Assembly (NCBI RefSeq): GCF_900100195.1
Contig: NZ_FNES01000016.1
Span: 31,615-95,614 of the forward strand
Source of the DNA: Billgrantia gudaonensis
Lineage (GTDB): Bacteria; Pseudomonadota; Gammaproteobacteria; Pseudomonadales; Halomonadaceae
Direction: 5' to 3'
DNA: 64,000 nt
Part shown: positions 18,001-26,079 of the stretch, in pieces
Layout: every line of letters begins with the position of its first letter
How positions within the stretch are numbered: position 1 is the stretch's first letter
Translations under genes and position numbers: made by a program
Notes under the pieces: generated by a model
What the model saw: only the letters and a program-made list of their open reading frames with translations
Database searches by the model: none
What the model was told of the DNA's origin: nothing

Positions 18001-18270
18001 GGTCGATCTCCTTGGATGGTCTTACCAGCAGTGGCTTATCTCGAGGCTGATCCGTCGACATGTCTACGAGGGGGCGCTGTGAACCCCTCCCTGGGCGCTA
18101 CATTTGCCCTGCGGCGCTCTTGCATCCTGCTCCGCTTGCAGGGCCGGTGCTGGCCATCCATGGCCAGCCCGTTCGGAGCAGTGCTCCTCACCCCTGGCAA
18201 ATGCCCCCCTCTTCGACCTGTCCCCGGCGCCTCTCGTCGGGTGGACTGCACCAGCGTAGGGCGTGGCGCC
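18001..18270. other. Intergenic region with palindromes, no gene seen
   Basis: This 270-base gap holds two clear inverted repeats: GCTGGCCAT-CC-ATGGCCAGC at 18149-18168, and TAGGGCG-TGG-CGCCCTA at 18257-18273, which includes the stop codon of the next leftward gene. The second may act as a transcription end signal for the 18271-19593 gene, though it lacks a T-run. A 71-codon open frame on the minus strand (18036-18251) has no family features and I do not call it. The composition looks like a dispersed intergenic element. Confidence 0.5.
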
Positions 18271-19593
18271 CTAAAAGCTGTAGCGGGCGCGCAGAAAGAC
18301 GTTGCTATTCTCCTCGAACTGCCCGTAGAAGGTGCTGTCGCGGTCGCCGGTGAACAGATTGGCCCCGGCGTCGAAGCGCAGGTTGTCGCTGTAGCGCCAG
18401 CCGACCGCAGGACGAATGAAGGCGTCGTCGTCGCTCGGCGAGTAGAAGTTCATGAGCCCGAGAGTGAGGTCGTCGCGCAGCATCCGATAGGTCAGACGCA
18501 GAGTGACCACGTGACGGAATTCGTCCCGCCGGTCTTCGGTCGCGAAGGGATAGCTCGCCACGTAGTCGTCATGGTCCTGCAGCCACTCCAGGTAGTACTG
18601 GGTCCCCACCGTGAAATTGGTGGCCATCTCGCGCTCGTAGCCGCCCAGCAAGCGCAGCTCGCTGTTGGGCACGTTGGGGTCGCTGCCATGACGGTCGTCC
18701 GCGGAGTCGTACCAGGCCGTCTCGAGATTGTAGATCCCGCCTTTGAGCGGCCCGCGCAGGCTCGCCCCCAGACTGTTGAGCCGGGCGAAGGTGGCCACCC
18801 CGCGTTCGGGGTCGAAGGCCGTGGGCTGGCCGAAGAAGCCGCGATAGCCGTAGATCGCCCACTCCTGACTGCCGGCCAGACCGTAGAGTCGCAGCGCCAG
18901 TTCGGCATTGTCGGCGGAATGGGAAGGCTCGTCGGCGTCGAGCTCGGGCGGAGCGCCGACGATCACACCGCGCGCCGGGTCGTAGTAGCTGAGCCGCGAG
19001 CCGTCCACGTAGCGGTCGGGCTCGAAGCGCGGCGTCACCACCGCCTCCAGATTGACCGCCTCGCCGAACCAGCTGATCCGCGCGGCGTCGCTGGGTGCCT
19101 TGAGATAGTCGTCGTCGCGGCCACTCAGAAACGACTGCCAGTCCTTGGGGAATAGATCGTTGAGAAACAACAGGTCGCCGGTGCCCCAGGTCAGCACCTG
19201 GCGCCCCAGGCGCACGTCGATGCGCTCGCCGGGGGAAAAGCTCACCATCGCTTCGCGTACCTCACCGGTCAGCTCGTCCTCGACGCCGTCGGCCACGCCA
19301 TCCGCCTTGAGGCTGAGGGTGCCCCAGTCGGCCAGATACTCGCCTTCGAGCTGCAAGCGCAACTCCTCGAGGGTCATGTCGTCATCGATGGCGGAGTCGC
19401 TCTGCGTGCGCCAACCGCTCGCCCCCTCGACGAAGCCGTACCAGGAGAAGGGCGAGGCCTCCTCGCCCCAGGGATCGTCGCCCCAATCATCGTCTCCGCC
19501 CTCTTCTTGGGCGGCCAACGGAGCGGCGGCGAGCAGCAGAATCATCGCCAACGCCACACGGCTGCGCGCTCTCACCTCGGACCAGCCTCCCAT
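18271..19593 (-). CDS. Outer-membrane beta-barrel protein of an RND exporter cluster
   Basis: From the ATG at 19593 the protein is 440 residues. It has a signal peptide (about 1-29, ending AAPLAAQ), an acidic stretch rich in Asp, Glu and Trp, then alternating beta strands, ending in RARYSF; a C-terminal aromatic residue is the usual outer-membrane barrel signature. The start overlaps the preceding stop codon by one base (TGATG). It is the last gene of a run RND pump, LolA-like protein, barrel protein, a trio seen in many proteobacteria. I believe it is a DUF1302- or alginate-porin-like barrel, but I cannot name its family. The substrate is unknown. Confidence 0.75.
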   Translation of the reverse strand: MGGWSEVRARSRVALAMILLLAAAPLAAQEEGGDDDWGDDPWGEEASPFSWYGFVEGASGWRTQSDSAIDDDMTLEELRLQLEGEYLADWGTLSLKADGVADGVEDELTGEVREAMVSFSPGERIDVRLGRQVLTWGTGDLLFLNDLFPKDWQSFLSGRDDDYLKAPSDAARISWFGEAVNLEAVVTPRFEPDRYVDGSRLSYYDPARGVIVGAPPELDADEPSHSADNAELALRLYGLAGSQEWAIYGYRGFFGQPTAFDPERGVATFARLNSLGASLRGPLKGGIYNLETAWYDSADDRHGSDPNVPNSELRLLGGYEREMATNFTVGTQYYLEWLQDHDDYVASYPFATEDRRDEFRHVVTLRLTYRMLRDDLTLGLMNFYSPSDDDAFIRPAVGWRYSDNLRFDAGANLFTGDRDSTFYGQFEENSNVFLRARYSF

Positions 19594-20402
19594 CACTGCC
19601 GCTCCAGCCATTCTCGCGGCGGGTTGCGCAGCGAGCGCTCGGTGAACACCGACTCGGGAATGCCCAGGTCGTAGGCACTGAAGCGGAATTCCACCAGGGT
19701 GTGGCCGCCGGAATCGAGATCCTCCATGCGCATGCGCGTACCGGTGGGATAGCCGTCGATCTCCTCCACCGCCTCGATGGTCATGCGCCGATAGACATCG
19801 CCGCCGCCGTCGACGTACTCGCTGCGCATGGGCAGCCAGGTATCGCGGTCGATCCAGGTAGTGAAGTGGGCGAACTCGACGCTGCCGGGATTCTTCGGAG
19901 TGCTCTTCACCACGTAGTGCTCGTCGGTGGTCTCCACCAGTTCATGGCGGTCGTCCTGCAGGTGGCGGCCGGAGACATCCTCGTAGAAGACGTGCGAGCC
20001 GACGAAGCTGGTGCGCTTGTCGCCCGGAGCGATGCGCCGCACCAGATCGAGCCCCGGCAGGTAGAGCCAGCGGTCGTCATCGGCGCCGGGGTGCTTGTGC
20101 ACCAGGAACACCGTGCCGCGTACGTCGGCGGGCCGGCTGAAGGCCACCAGGTAGCGCTGGTTTCCAGCCTCGCCGTCGCGGCGCAGCAGGGCGAACTGGC
20201 GCACCTGCTCGCGACCGCTGCCGTCGACGATGCGCATGCGCGCTTCGCTGCGGCCGTCGTCACCGGCATAGAAGGAGGCCTGGTTGGCGCGCTCGACGAT
20301 CTCGTTGACGTCGGTGGACTGGGCATCGGCCGCCGAGGTCAGCGCGCTCAAGCCCAGCGCGGCAGCGGCCAGCAGGGTTCGATATGGGCGGATGGAGTTC
20401 AT
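19593..20402 (-). CDS. LolA-like outer-membrane lipoprotein-sorting family protein
   Basis: This 269-residue exported protein has a signal peptide (about 1-28, ending TSAADA before QST) and a COG2834-type LolA-like fold. Features include NEIVERANQASFYAGDDGRSEARM, a segment on lipoprotein-like folding (DDRWLYLPGLDLVRRIAPGDKRTSFVGS) and an outer-strand segment PMRSEYVDGGGDVYRRMTIE. I chose the ATG at 20402, with GGAGG six bases upstream, one base away from the stop of the RND gene. Family members encoded with MMPL/RND pumps probably carry lipids or hydrophobic compounds across the periplasm; this is inference. Confidence 0.85.
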   Translation of the reverse strand: MNSIRPYRTLLAAAALGLSALTSAADAQSTDVNEIVERANQASFYAGDDGRSEARMRIVDGSGREQVRQFALLRRDGEAGNQRYLVAFSRPADVRGTVFLVHKHPGADDDRWLYLPGLDLVRRIAPGDKRTSFVGSHVFYEDVSGRHLQDDRHELVETTDEHYVVKSTPKNPGSVEFAHFTTWIDRDTWLPMRSEYVDGGGDVYRRMTIEAVEEIDGYPTGTRMRMEDLDSGGHTLVEFRFSAYDLGIPESVFTERSLRNPPREWLERQ

Positions 20403-20403
20403 C

Positions 20404-23019
20404 TCACACCTCCTTGGGGGTATCGACCGGCGCATCGGACAAGGCGTGCGTCGGCTCGGCGAAGAAGCGATGCGGCCAGGTGGATACCACCGCAGGCAGC
20501 ATCAGCAGGGTCACCACGGCGGACACGGCCATGATGCTGGCCAGGAAGAGGCCAACGGTGACGTAGGGCATCAACGGCGCCACCAGCAGCGGCGTGAAGC
20601 CCAGCGCGATGACGATGGCATTGCGGGTGATGGCACGGGCCGGCTCCTGGAAGACGAGCGCCAGGCCCTCGCGCCAGTTGCCGCACTCGGCCACGGCCTC
20701 GCGCAGCCGCTGGAGGAAGTGAATGGCGAAGTCGACCGACAGTCCCAGACTCAGCGCCGAGAGCACCGCCACCGGCATGTCGTAGTCCTTGCCGACCAGC
20801 CCCATCACGCCGTAGATCAACGCCACGGTGAGGGTCAGCGGCAGCATGGCGAGCAGGCCCAGCCACAGCGAGCGGAACAGCACCACCATCATCACCAGCA
20901 CCACGGCGAAAGCGGAGAGCAGCGCCAGCAGCATCCCCTCGACCATCTCGCCCTGCCACACTAGGTTGATGTAGGTGCTGCCCGCCCATTCGAACGCCAG
21001 GCCCTCGGGCAGCGGATGGTCGGCCACGTAGGCCTCGACGGCATCGAGCACGCGCTGCATGTCCTGGTTGTCGCCGCTGGGCAGCTGCAGCCAGACGTTA
21101 GCGGAGCGATAGTCGTCGGCCACGAAGTGCCACAGGTCCCCCGGCCGATGCGACGATTGGTAGCTCAGAATCGTCTGTGCCACGCCGGCGGTACTGTCGG
21201 GAATGCGAAAGTCCTCGGGCTGGCCGCTGACCAGTTCGCGATTCACCGTGCGTACCAGGTCGGCCAACGAGTTGGCCTTGCCGACATGGTCGCCCTCCTC
21301 CAGATACGCCTGCAGGTCGGCCAGGTAGCGCAGGATCTCGGGATCCTGGAAGGTCAGCGCCTCGCTGCGCACCGCCTCGGCGGCGTCGAGCAACCGCTCC
21401 CACCAGCGGGCCTCTTGGCCACTCACCTCGAAAAGGCGATCGTCGATGGCGAACATCAGCGCGTCCAGCGTGGCCTGGGCATCCTTGCCGCGACTCGCTT
21501 CCAGCAGGCTCTGCCAATCCTCCCTCAGGTTCACGCCGGCTTCGCGCGCCTCGACGAGAATCGGTTCGGCCCGCTCGGCGAGCAGCGACTCCAGGTCGCC
21601 CCCCTCGCGTTGCTCCACCACCAGGTAGGCTTCGTAAGTGCCGGCGAAGTGCTCGTTGAGCACCCGGTCGGCGACGCGGATCTCGTGGTCGGCCTTGAAC
21701 CAGCGCGTGGGGTTGTCGTTGATCTGGATCTGGGTGATGCCGTAGACGGCAACGCCGAGCAGCCCCAGGAAGAGCACCAGCAGCACTCGCCCGCGACGCG
21801 TCGCCAGACGGCCGGCGCTGGCGACGAAACGGCACAACCGGCAGTCGCCCCCCGTGCCCTCGCGCTCGTGGCGATGCACCCGCGCCCTCATCGCCTCGAT
21901 GGTGCGTATCGGCAACGCCGCCACGTAGGCCGGCAGGAAGGTCAGGGTCAGCACCATGGCCAACAGCACGCCGAAGGCCACGAAAGCGCCGAACACCTGC
22001 ACCGGCGGTATCGGCGACAGCATCAGCGAGGCGAAACCGACGCTGGTGGTCAGCGAGGTGAAGACGATCGGCTTGTACAACTCCCGGATCACCTCGGTCA
22101 TCACCTGCCGCGGATCGCTGCCCGGCCGGCAGCGGTCGGAAAAATCCGACATCACGTGCACCGAATCCACCACCGCGATGGGCATCAGAAAGATGGGGAT
22201 CATCGAGCTCATGATGTGCACGGTGTAGCCAAGCCCGATCAGCAGGCCCATGGTGGCGATCACCGTGGCCATGGCCAGCAGCATGGGCGCCACCACCAGC
22301 GGCACGCTGCGAAAGAAATAGACCATCACCACGAAGATCAGCAGACCGGCGAGCGGCGCCGAGATGGCCATCTGCTGGAACATCTGCACGCCGAAGGTAT
22401 CCTGGGCCACCGGCTGGCCGGTGATGTGCACCGCGTCCTCGATGCCGAGCTCGTCGACCGCCGCCTCGATCTCGCCGGCGATGCGGTGACTCTCGTTCTT
22501 GTCTTCGATGGGAACGAAGATGCCGGCGGCACGGCCGTCCTCAGAGACCAGCGAGCCCGAAAACATCGGCAGGCGCTCCACCGCTTCGCGCAGTTCGGCG
22601 GCGGCCTCGGGCGTCGCCGGGGGGACATCCATCAGCCAGTCGAAGCTGATGGTGCCGGGCGAGATCTGCTCGACGTCATCGACGGTGGCCAGCGACATCA
22701 CCTCGTCGGCTACCACCCCTTCCATTTCCTGTACCGCACGGGTCAGGGCGTGCAGGTCGGCCAGCGACTCGGGCCGGTAAATGCCCGCCTCGTCGCGCTC
22801 GCTGACCAGGCCTACCACGATGGTGTCATAAAGATCGAAACGTTCGTCGATGCGGGCGTCGTAGACGCGATCCGCCTGGTCGCTGGCCAGCATGTTTTCC
22901 GGATCGGTGTCGATGGCGATGCGCGGAATCAAGGCCCCCAGCGCCACCACCAGCGCCAGCACCGCCGCGAACACCCAGCGATAGTGCCGCATGCTGAACC
23001 TTGCAAGGGTGTCACCCAT
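20404..23019 (-). CDS. RND/MMPL family exporter (HAE3-like)
   Basis: This 871-residue protein has two repeats, each with one leading helix, a large periplasmic loop and a bundle of five further helices. The first helix is at about 12-31; the first bundle begins near LLIFVVMVYFFRS and the second repeat near residue 415 (VLLVLFLGLLG). The sterol-sensing/patched-like bundles contain VVDSVHVMSDFSDR and GLSVDFAIHFLQRLRE, the acidic residues of which are the proton-relay type. This is a single-gene trimeric or monomeric pump of the predicted-exporter class, not an AcrB with a membrane fusion partner. It is co-directional with the LolA-like and barrel genes, which fits hydrophobic cargo export. Confidence 0.9.
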   Translation of the reverse strand: MGDTLARFSMRHYRWVFAAVLALVVALGALIPRIAIDTDPENMLASDQADRVYDARIDERFDLYDTIVVGLVSERDEAGIYRPESLADLHALTRAVQEMEGVVADEVMSLATVDDVEQISPGTISFDWLMDVPPATPEAAAELREAVERLPMFSGSLVSEDGRAAGIFVPIEDKNESHRIAGEIEAAVDELGIEDAVHITGQPVAQDTFGVQMFQQMAISAPLAGLLIFVVMVYFFRSVPLVVAPMLLAMATVIATMGLLIGLGYTVHIMSSMIPIFLMPIAVVDSVHVMSDFSDRCRPGSDPRQVMTEVIRELYKPIVFTSLTTSVGFASLMLSPIPPVQVFGAFVAFGVLLAMVLTLTFLPAYVAALPIRTIEAMRARVHRHEREGTGGDCRLCRFVASAGRLATRRGRVLLVLFLGLLGVAVYGITQIQINDNPTRWFKADHEIRVADRVLNEHFAGTYEAYLVVEQREGGDLESLLAERAEPILVEAREAGVNLREDWQSLLEASRGKDAQATLDALMFAIDDRLFEVSGQEARWWERLLDAAEAVRSEALTFQDPEILRYLADLQAYLEEGDHVGKANSLADLVRTVNRELVSGQPEDFRIPDSTAGVAQTILSYQSSHRPGDLWHFVADDYRSANVWLQLPSGDNQDMQRVLDAVEAYVADHPLPEGLAFEWAGSTYINLVWQGEMVEGMLLALLSAFAVVLVMMVVLFRSLWLGLLAMLPLTLTVALIYGVMGLVGKDYDMPVAVLSALSLGLSVDFAIHFLQRLREAVAECGNWREGLALVFQEPARAITRNAIVIALGFTPLLVAPLMPYVTVGLFLASIMAVSAVVTLLMLPAVVSTWPHRFFAEPTHALSDAPVDTPKEV

Positions 23020-23051
23020 GGCTCGTAGATCTCCGAAGAACGAGGAAAGGA

Positions 23052-23420
23052 TCAGTCGCTGGCGGTCGTGGATGACTCGGTCGCGGCTGGACTGCCGGAC
23101 GGCGTCGCCCCGGCACAGAACTGCGTATAGAGCACCTGCAGCACGCTGAGCACCTTGTCATCGGCGATGCGGTAGAAGATGTGCTTGCCCTCGCGGCGCG
23201 TGGCCACCAGCCCCTGCTTGCGCAGCACCCCGAGCTGCTGGGAGAGGCTCGGCTGGTGGATGTCCAGGCGCGCCTCCAGATCGCTGACGCACAGCTCCTC
23301 CTGGCTCAACTGGCACAGCAGCAGCAGGCGGTCCTCATGGGCCAGAGCCCGCAGCAGAGCGGTCGCCTCAGTGGCGGCATCGCGCATGTCGTTCACATCG
23401 AGCATCGAGGTATCGGGCAT
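23052..23420 (-). CDS. bigR: BigR/SqrR-type ArsR repressor (persulfide sensor)
   Basis: The 122-residue ArsR-family repressor has a winged helix with recognition segment HQPSLSQQLGVLRKQGLVATRR and wing EGKHIFYRIAD. Cys-36 and Cys-102 are 66 residues apart, the same spacing as the redox cysteine pair of BigR and SqrR (as I recall, Cys-42/Cys-108 and Cys-41/Cys-107). Those proteins release DNA when persulfides link the two cysteines. A third cysteine is Cys-44. The adjacent persulfide dioxygenase, DUF2892 and DsrE genes fit a sulfide/sulfane-sulfur response. The start is uncertain, since ATGs also occur at residues 6 and 12. An AT-rich palindrome overlapping its promoter suggests autorepression. 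Confidence 0.87.
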   Translation of the reverse strand: MPDTSMLDVNDMRDAATEATALLRALAHEDRLLLLCQLSQEELCVSDLEARLDIHQPSLSQQLGVLRKQGLVATRREGKHIFYRIADDKVLSVLQVLYTQFCAGATPSGSPAATESSTTASD

Positions 23421-23460
23421 CGTTCGGGGCTCCGCAGTTTCTCGGCAGGGTCATCGCCTA

Positions 23461-23497
23461 CAATATATCCATATACATTATATATTCAAGTATATTG
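23461..23497 (-). promoter_or_regulatory. bigR promoter with BigR-type operator
   Basis: On the minus strand TTGAAT (23489-23484) and TATATT (23467-23462) are spaced by 16 bases, a plausible sigma-70 promoter 40 bases upstream of bigR. The inverted repeat ATATA-TTCAAG-TATAT (23480-23495) covers the -35 element. A wider repeat, CAATATA (23461-23467) and TATATTG (23491-23497), brackets the promoter. The layout implies autorepression. The same ATATA-N6-TATAT architecture recurs at 27098-27113. Confidence 0.65.
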
Positions 23498-23560
23498 TTT
23501 GATGCAACGGCACTTTTCTCGACAGCGCCCGAAGGGCCGCCCAGGCCGGGACGATGGCCT

Positions 23561-24427
23561 CTAGAAACGGTTGAGCGGGACCTTTAGATACACCTGCCCG
23601 TCGTCCTCCGCCGGTGGCATCTCCCCCGCGCGCATGTTCACCTGCACCGAGGGAATGATCAGCCGCGGCATGCCCAGGGTGGCATCGCGTTCGGTACGCA
23701 TCTCGACGAAGGCATCCTCGGAAATGCCGTCGTGAACGTGCACGTTGTGGGCACGCTGCTGCGCCACCGTGGTTTCGTGCTGGTAGGTCTCGCGCCCCGG
23801 CGCCTGATAGTCGTGACACAGGAAGAGCCGCGTCTCATCCGGCAGTGCGAGCACCTTCCGGATGGAGCGGAACAGCGTACGCGCGTCGCCCCCCGGGAAG
23901 TCGCAGCGCGCGGTGCCGTAGTCGGGCATGAACAGGGTGTCGCCAACGAAGGCGGCATCGCCGATCACGTAGGTCAGGCAAGCGGGCGTATGACCGGGGG
24001 TGTGCAACACCCGGCCTTCCAGCTTGCCGATGGCGAACGTGTCGCCTTCCTCGAAGAGGCGGTCGAACTGGCTGCCGTCACGCGCGAACTCGGTGCCGGC
24101 ATTGAAAACCTTGCCGAAGATCTCCTGCACTTCGACGATCCTGGCGCCGATGCCCGTCTTGCCACCCAGCTTGTCTTGCAGGTAAGGCGCTGCCGAGAGA
24201 TGGTCGGCATGAACGTGGGTCTCGAGGATCCACTCGACGCGCAATCCTTCACGCTCGATGAAGTCGATGATCGCATCGGCCGAGCGCACGTCGGTACGCC
24301 CCGCCGCATAGTCGAAGTCGAGCACCGAGTCGAGAATCGCACAGGTCCGACTGTCGGGATCGCGAACGACGTAGCTGAAGGTATTGGTGGGCTCATCGAA
24401 GAAGTGGGTGACCACGGGGCGCGACAT
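23561..24427 (-). CDS. blh: Persulfide dioxygenase (Blh/ETHE1-like metallo-beta-lactamase fold)
   Basis: The 288-residue protein has the MBL motif THVHADH (His-71, His-73, Asp-75, His-76), a second metal motif HTPGHTPAC, and FVGDTLFMPDYGTARCDFPGG, all typical of the iron-dependent persulfide dioxygenases. These oxidise glutathione persulfide to sulfite in the cytoplasm. The length and C-terminal extension match Blh, the bacterial protein encoded with BigR, rather than the shorter ETHE1. AAGGAGG precedes the ATG at 24427. It follows the DUF2892 and DsrE genes in the same direction, so the three may form one unit under the FNR site at 25327-25340. Confidence 0.88.
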   Translation of the reverse strand: MSRPVVTHFFDEPTNTFSYVVRDPDSRTCAILDSVLDFDYAAGRTDVRSADAIIDFIEREGLRVEWILETHVHADHLSAAPYLQDKLGGKTGIGARIVEVQEIFGKVFNAGTEFARDGSQFDRLFEEGDTFAIGKLEGRVLHTPGHTPACLTYVIGDAAFVGDTLFMPDYGTARCDFPGGDARTLFRSIRKVLALPDETRLFLCHDYQAPGRETYQHETTVAQQRAHNVHVHDGISEDAFVEMRTERDATLGMPRLIIPSVQVNMRAGEMPPAEDDGQVYLKVPLNRF

Positions 24428-24568
24428 GGTGTGCCTCCTTGGTTTTTGCATACCCAATGGAAAAGACGATGTCAGCAGCGCGCTCGTCATCGGGACGACG
24501 CTCGAGGGCAAGACAAAGCGGCGCCCTCCGCAGCCCGAAGGGCACCACTGCGCATCCGGCGTCCAGCC

Positions 24569-24760
24569 CTACTGCTTGAGCTTGCAAGTGCTGATACCGA
24601 ACAGCTTGTAGGCTGGACAGAAGTTGAACAGCCCCGTTGCCAACGGTACCACGCCGATCCAGCCCCAGACGCCGATGGTTCCGGTCAGGGCCAGCAGTAT
24701 CAGCACGATGCCGACGGCGATCCGGGCAATCTTGTCGATGCCGCCCACGTTGCTTTTCAT
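24569..24760 (-). CDS. Second YgaP-like DUF2892 membrane protein
   Basis: The 63-residue protein starts MKSNVGGIDKIARIAVG, the typical DUF2892 N-terminus, followed by two hydrophobic segments and a cysteine pair near the C-terminus (FNFCPAYKLFGISTCKLKQ). I chose the ATG at 24760, with GGAGG eight bases before it; a GTG nine bases upstream is possible. The family resembles the membrane part of YgaP and is often encoded with rhodaneses and persulfide dioxygenases, so a role in sulfane-sulfur handling at the membrane is likely. The mechanism is not known. It lies between the DsrE and dioxygenase genes. Confidence 0.87.
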   Translation of the reverse strand: MKSNVGGIDKIARIAVGIVLILLALTGTIGVWGWIGVVPLATGLFNFCPAYKLFGISTCKLKQ

Positions 24761-24785
24761 GACTGTCACCTCCGCAATGGATGGT

Positions 24786-25241
24786 TTAGAAAGAGTAGGT
24801 CGGAATGGACGGATCGCGCATCATTTCGGCCATGGGGCCGGGAGCCGCCACGCCGACGCCGTCGCGCAGATCCGCTTCGTCGTACTCGCTGTTGGGCAGA
24901 TAGATGGCACAGACGTCCACCTGGGCGCCGTTGTCCATGAGCATCTGCAGGATGCCTTCCGGCTTGACCTGGCCGGCCGGGTTGCTGGGCGGCGTCGCGA
25001 TGGCTTCGGCGCTGGCATAACCTTCGACCGCCAGATCGCCGGCCGCATCGCACAACAGAATCGACAGATCCGTGCCCTGCTGCTGCATGGCATTGGAGAG
25101 AATCATCGCCATGCCCTGGGTCTGCAGCGAATCGCTGGTCAGGATCACCAGCGCCCGGTCGTCGTCCTGCGCCAGCGCGAACGAGGCCATTACCGGCAGC
25201 GTCAGTGCGGTGGCCACCGTCATCACGGACATCTTTTTCAT
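24786..25241 (-). CDS. Exported DsrE-family sulfur-relay-like protein
   Basis: The 151-residue protein begins with a signal peptide (MKKMSVMTVATALTLPVMASFALAQ) and continues as a DsrE/DsrF-like fold with two cysteines, one in ILLCDAAGD and one in VDVCAIYLPN. In DsrE proteins cysteines at such positions bind sulfane sulfur; most DsrE proteins are cytoplasmic, so the signal peptide makes this a periplasmic version. The ATG at 25241 has GAGG seven bases upstream. It is the first gene of the DsrE-DUF2892-dioxygenase run. Sulfur binding is inferred from the family and neighbours. Confidence 0.82.
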   Translation of the reverse strand: MKKMSVMTVATALTLPVMASFALAQDDDRALVILTSDSLQTQGMAMILSNAMQQQGTDLSILLCDAAGDLAVEGYASAEAIATPPSNPAGQVKPEGILQMLMDNGAQVDVCAIYLPNSEYDEADLRDGVGVAAPGPMAEMMRDPSIPTYSF

Positions 25242-25326
25242 AACCAAACCTCATTAGGTAATAATATTTATCTCTCTCACAGGCTAATCCTGTTTCGGGC
25301 ATCGTGCATGGCGCAAGCAATATATC

Positions 25327-25340
25327 TTGATTTGCATCAA
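25327..25340. promoter_or_regulatory. FNR/Anr box between the DsrE and ankyrin genes
   Basis: TTGATTTGCATCAA is a perfect TTGAT-N4-ATCAA site. It lies 86 bases upstream of the leftward DsrE gene and 96 bases upstream of the rightward ankyrin gene. I cannot see a clear -10 at the ideal class II distance on either side, so which gene it serves is open. A TATTAT hexamer on the minus strand (25266-25261) could serve the DsrE gene as a more distant site. Together with the ttrB site it suggests oxygen control of the sulfur genes. Confidence 0.8.
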
Positions 25341-25435
25341 TTCAAGTGACCCAGTACGTTGCCATGAGACATCATGGCGCACTCCTATCGTCCACGAATC
25401 CCGTACTCTGGACACGAATGCCAGGAGTCTTCGTC

Positions 25436-26065
25436 ATGCCTTCTCCCCTGCAGTGGCTCACCCTCCCCTATCGTCGCTACCCCATGGCCAGCGGCATCGT
25501 TCTGGCGCTGCTGGTCCTGTTCGTCGCACTGGTGCTGCCAGGCCTGCTGGAAGACACGCCGCCCGAACTCGACGCCCAGGGGCGCACGCCCCTGACCCGC
25601 GCCGCCGAGCGAGGCGATACCCAGGCAGTCTTGGCGATGCTGGACGCCGGCACCGACATCGACGCCAGCGACGGCTGCGGCTGGACGGCGCTGATGAAGG
25701 CGGCCGCCAACGGCCACGTCGGATTGCTCGATGCCCTGATCGCGCGGGGCGGCGATCTCGAACACCGCGACGCGGCCGGCTATACGGCACTGATGGTCGC
25801 CGTAGTCAACGGTGAGGAGTCCGCCACCCAACGGCTGCTGGAGGCCGGCGCCAAAGTCGATGTCGCCGACCGCGACAGCGGCTGGACGGCGCTGATCTGG
25901 GCCGCCAAGGACGGGCGTCTGGCACTGGTGGAGCGGCTCATCGAGCACGGCGCCGACGTGAACCATCGCGCTCTGGACGACACCACGCCGCTCTCCTGGG
26001 CGCGCAAGGGAGGCCATGACGCCGTGGTCCAACGCCTGCAGACCGCCGGCGCCAGCGCCGACTGA
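25436..26065 (+). CDS. Membrane-anchored ankyrin-repeat protein
   Basis: From the ATG at 25436 (AGGAG upstream) the protein is 209 residues. It has one N-terminal transmembrane helix (about 18-36), which would act as a signal anchor and place the repeats in the periplasm or facing the membrane. About five ankyrin repeats follow, recognisable by the pattern GRTPLTRAAERGD, GWTALMKAAANGH, GYTALMVAVVNGE, GWTALIWAAKDGR and TPLSWARKGGH. Ankyrin repeats bind other proteins; the partner is unknown. The gene lies inside the sulfur cluster, in opposite orientation to its neighbours, and shares the intergenic FNR site with the DsrE gene. Confidence 0.88.
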   Translation: MPSPLQWLTLPYRRYPMASGIVLALLVLFVALVLPGLLEDTPPELDAQGRTPLTRAAERGDTQAVLAMLDAGTDIDASDGCGWTALMKAAANGHVGLLDALIARGGDLEHRDAAGYTALMVAVVNGEESATQRLLEAGAKVDVADRDSGWTALIWAAKDGRLALVERLIEHGADVNHRALDDTTPLSWARKGGHDAVVQRLQTAGASAD

Positions 26066-26079
26066 ACGCCTCGAGAAGC

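Noticed and set aside
18036..18251. Small minus-strand open frame of 71 codons in the gap
   Set aside because: No ribosome site, no family similarity that I can see, and arginine-rich low-information sequence overlapping palindromes.
21016..23028. Long plus-strand open frame opposite the RND pump
   Set aside because: His/Gln-rich antisense translation without any domain, fully inside a well-supported membrane protein gene.
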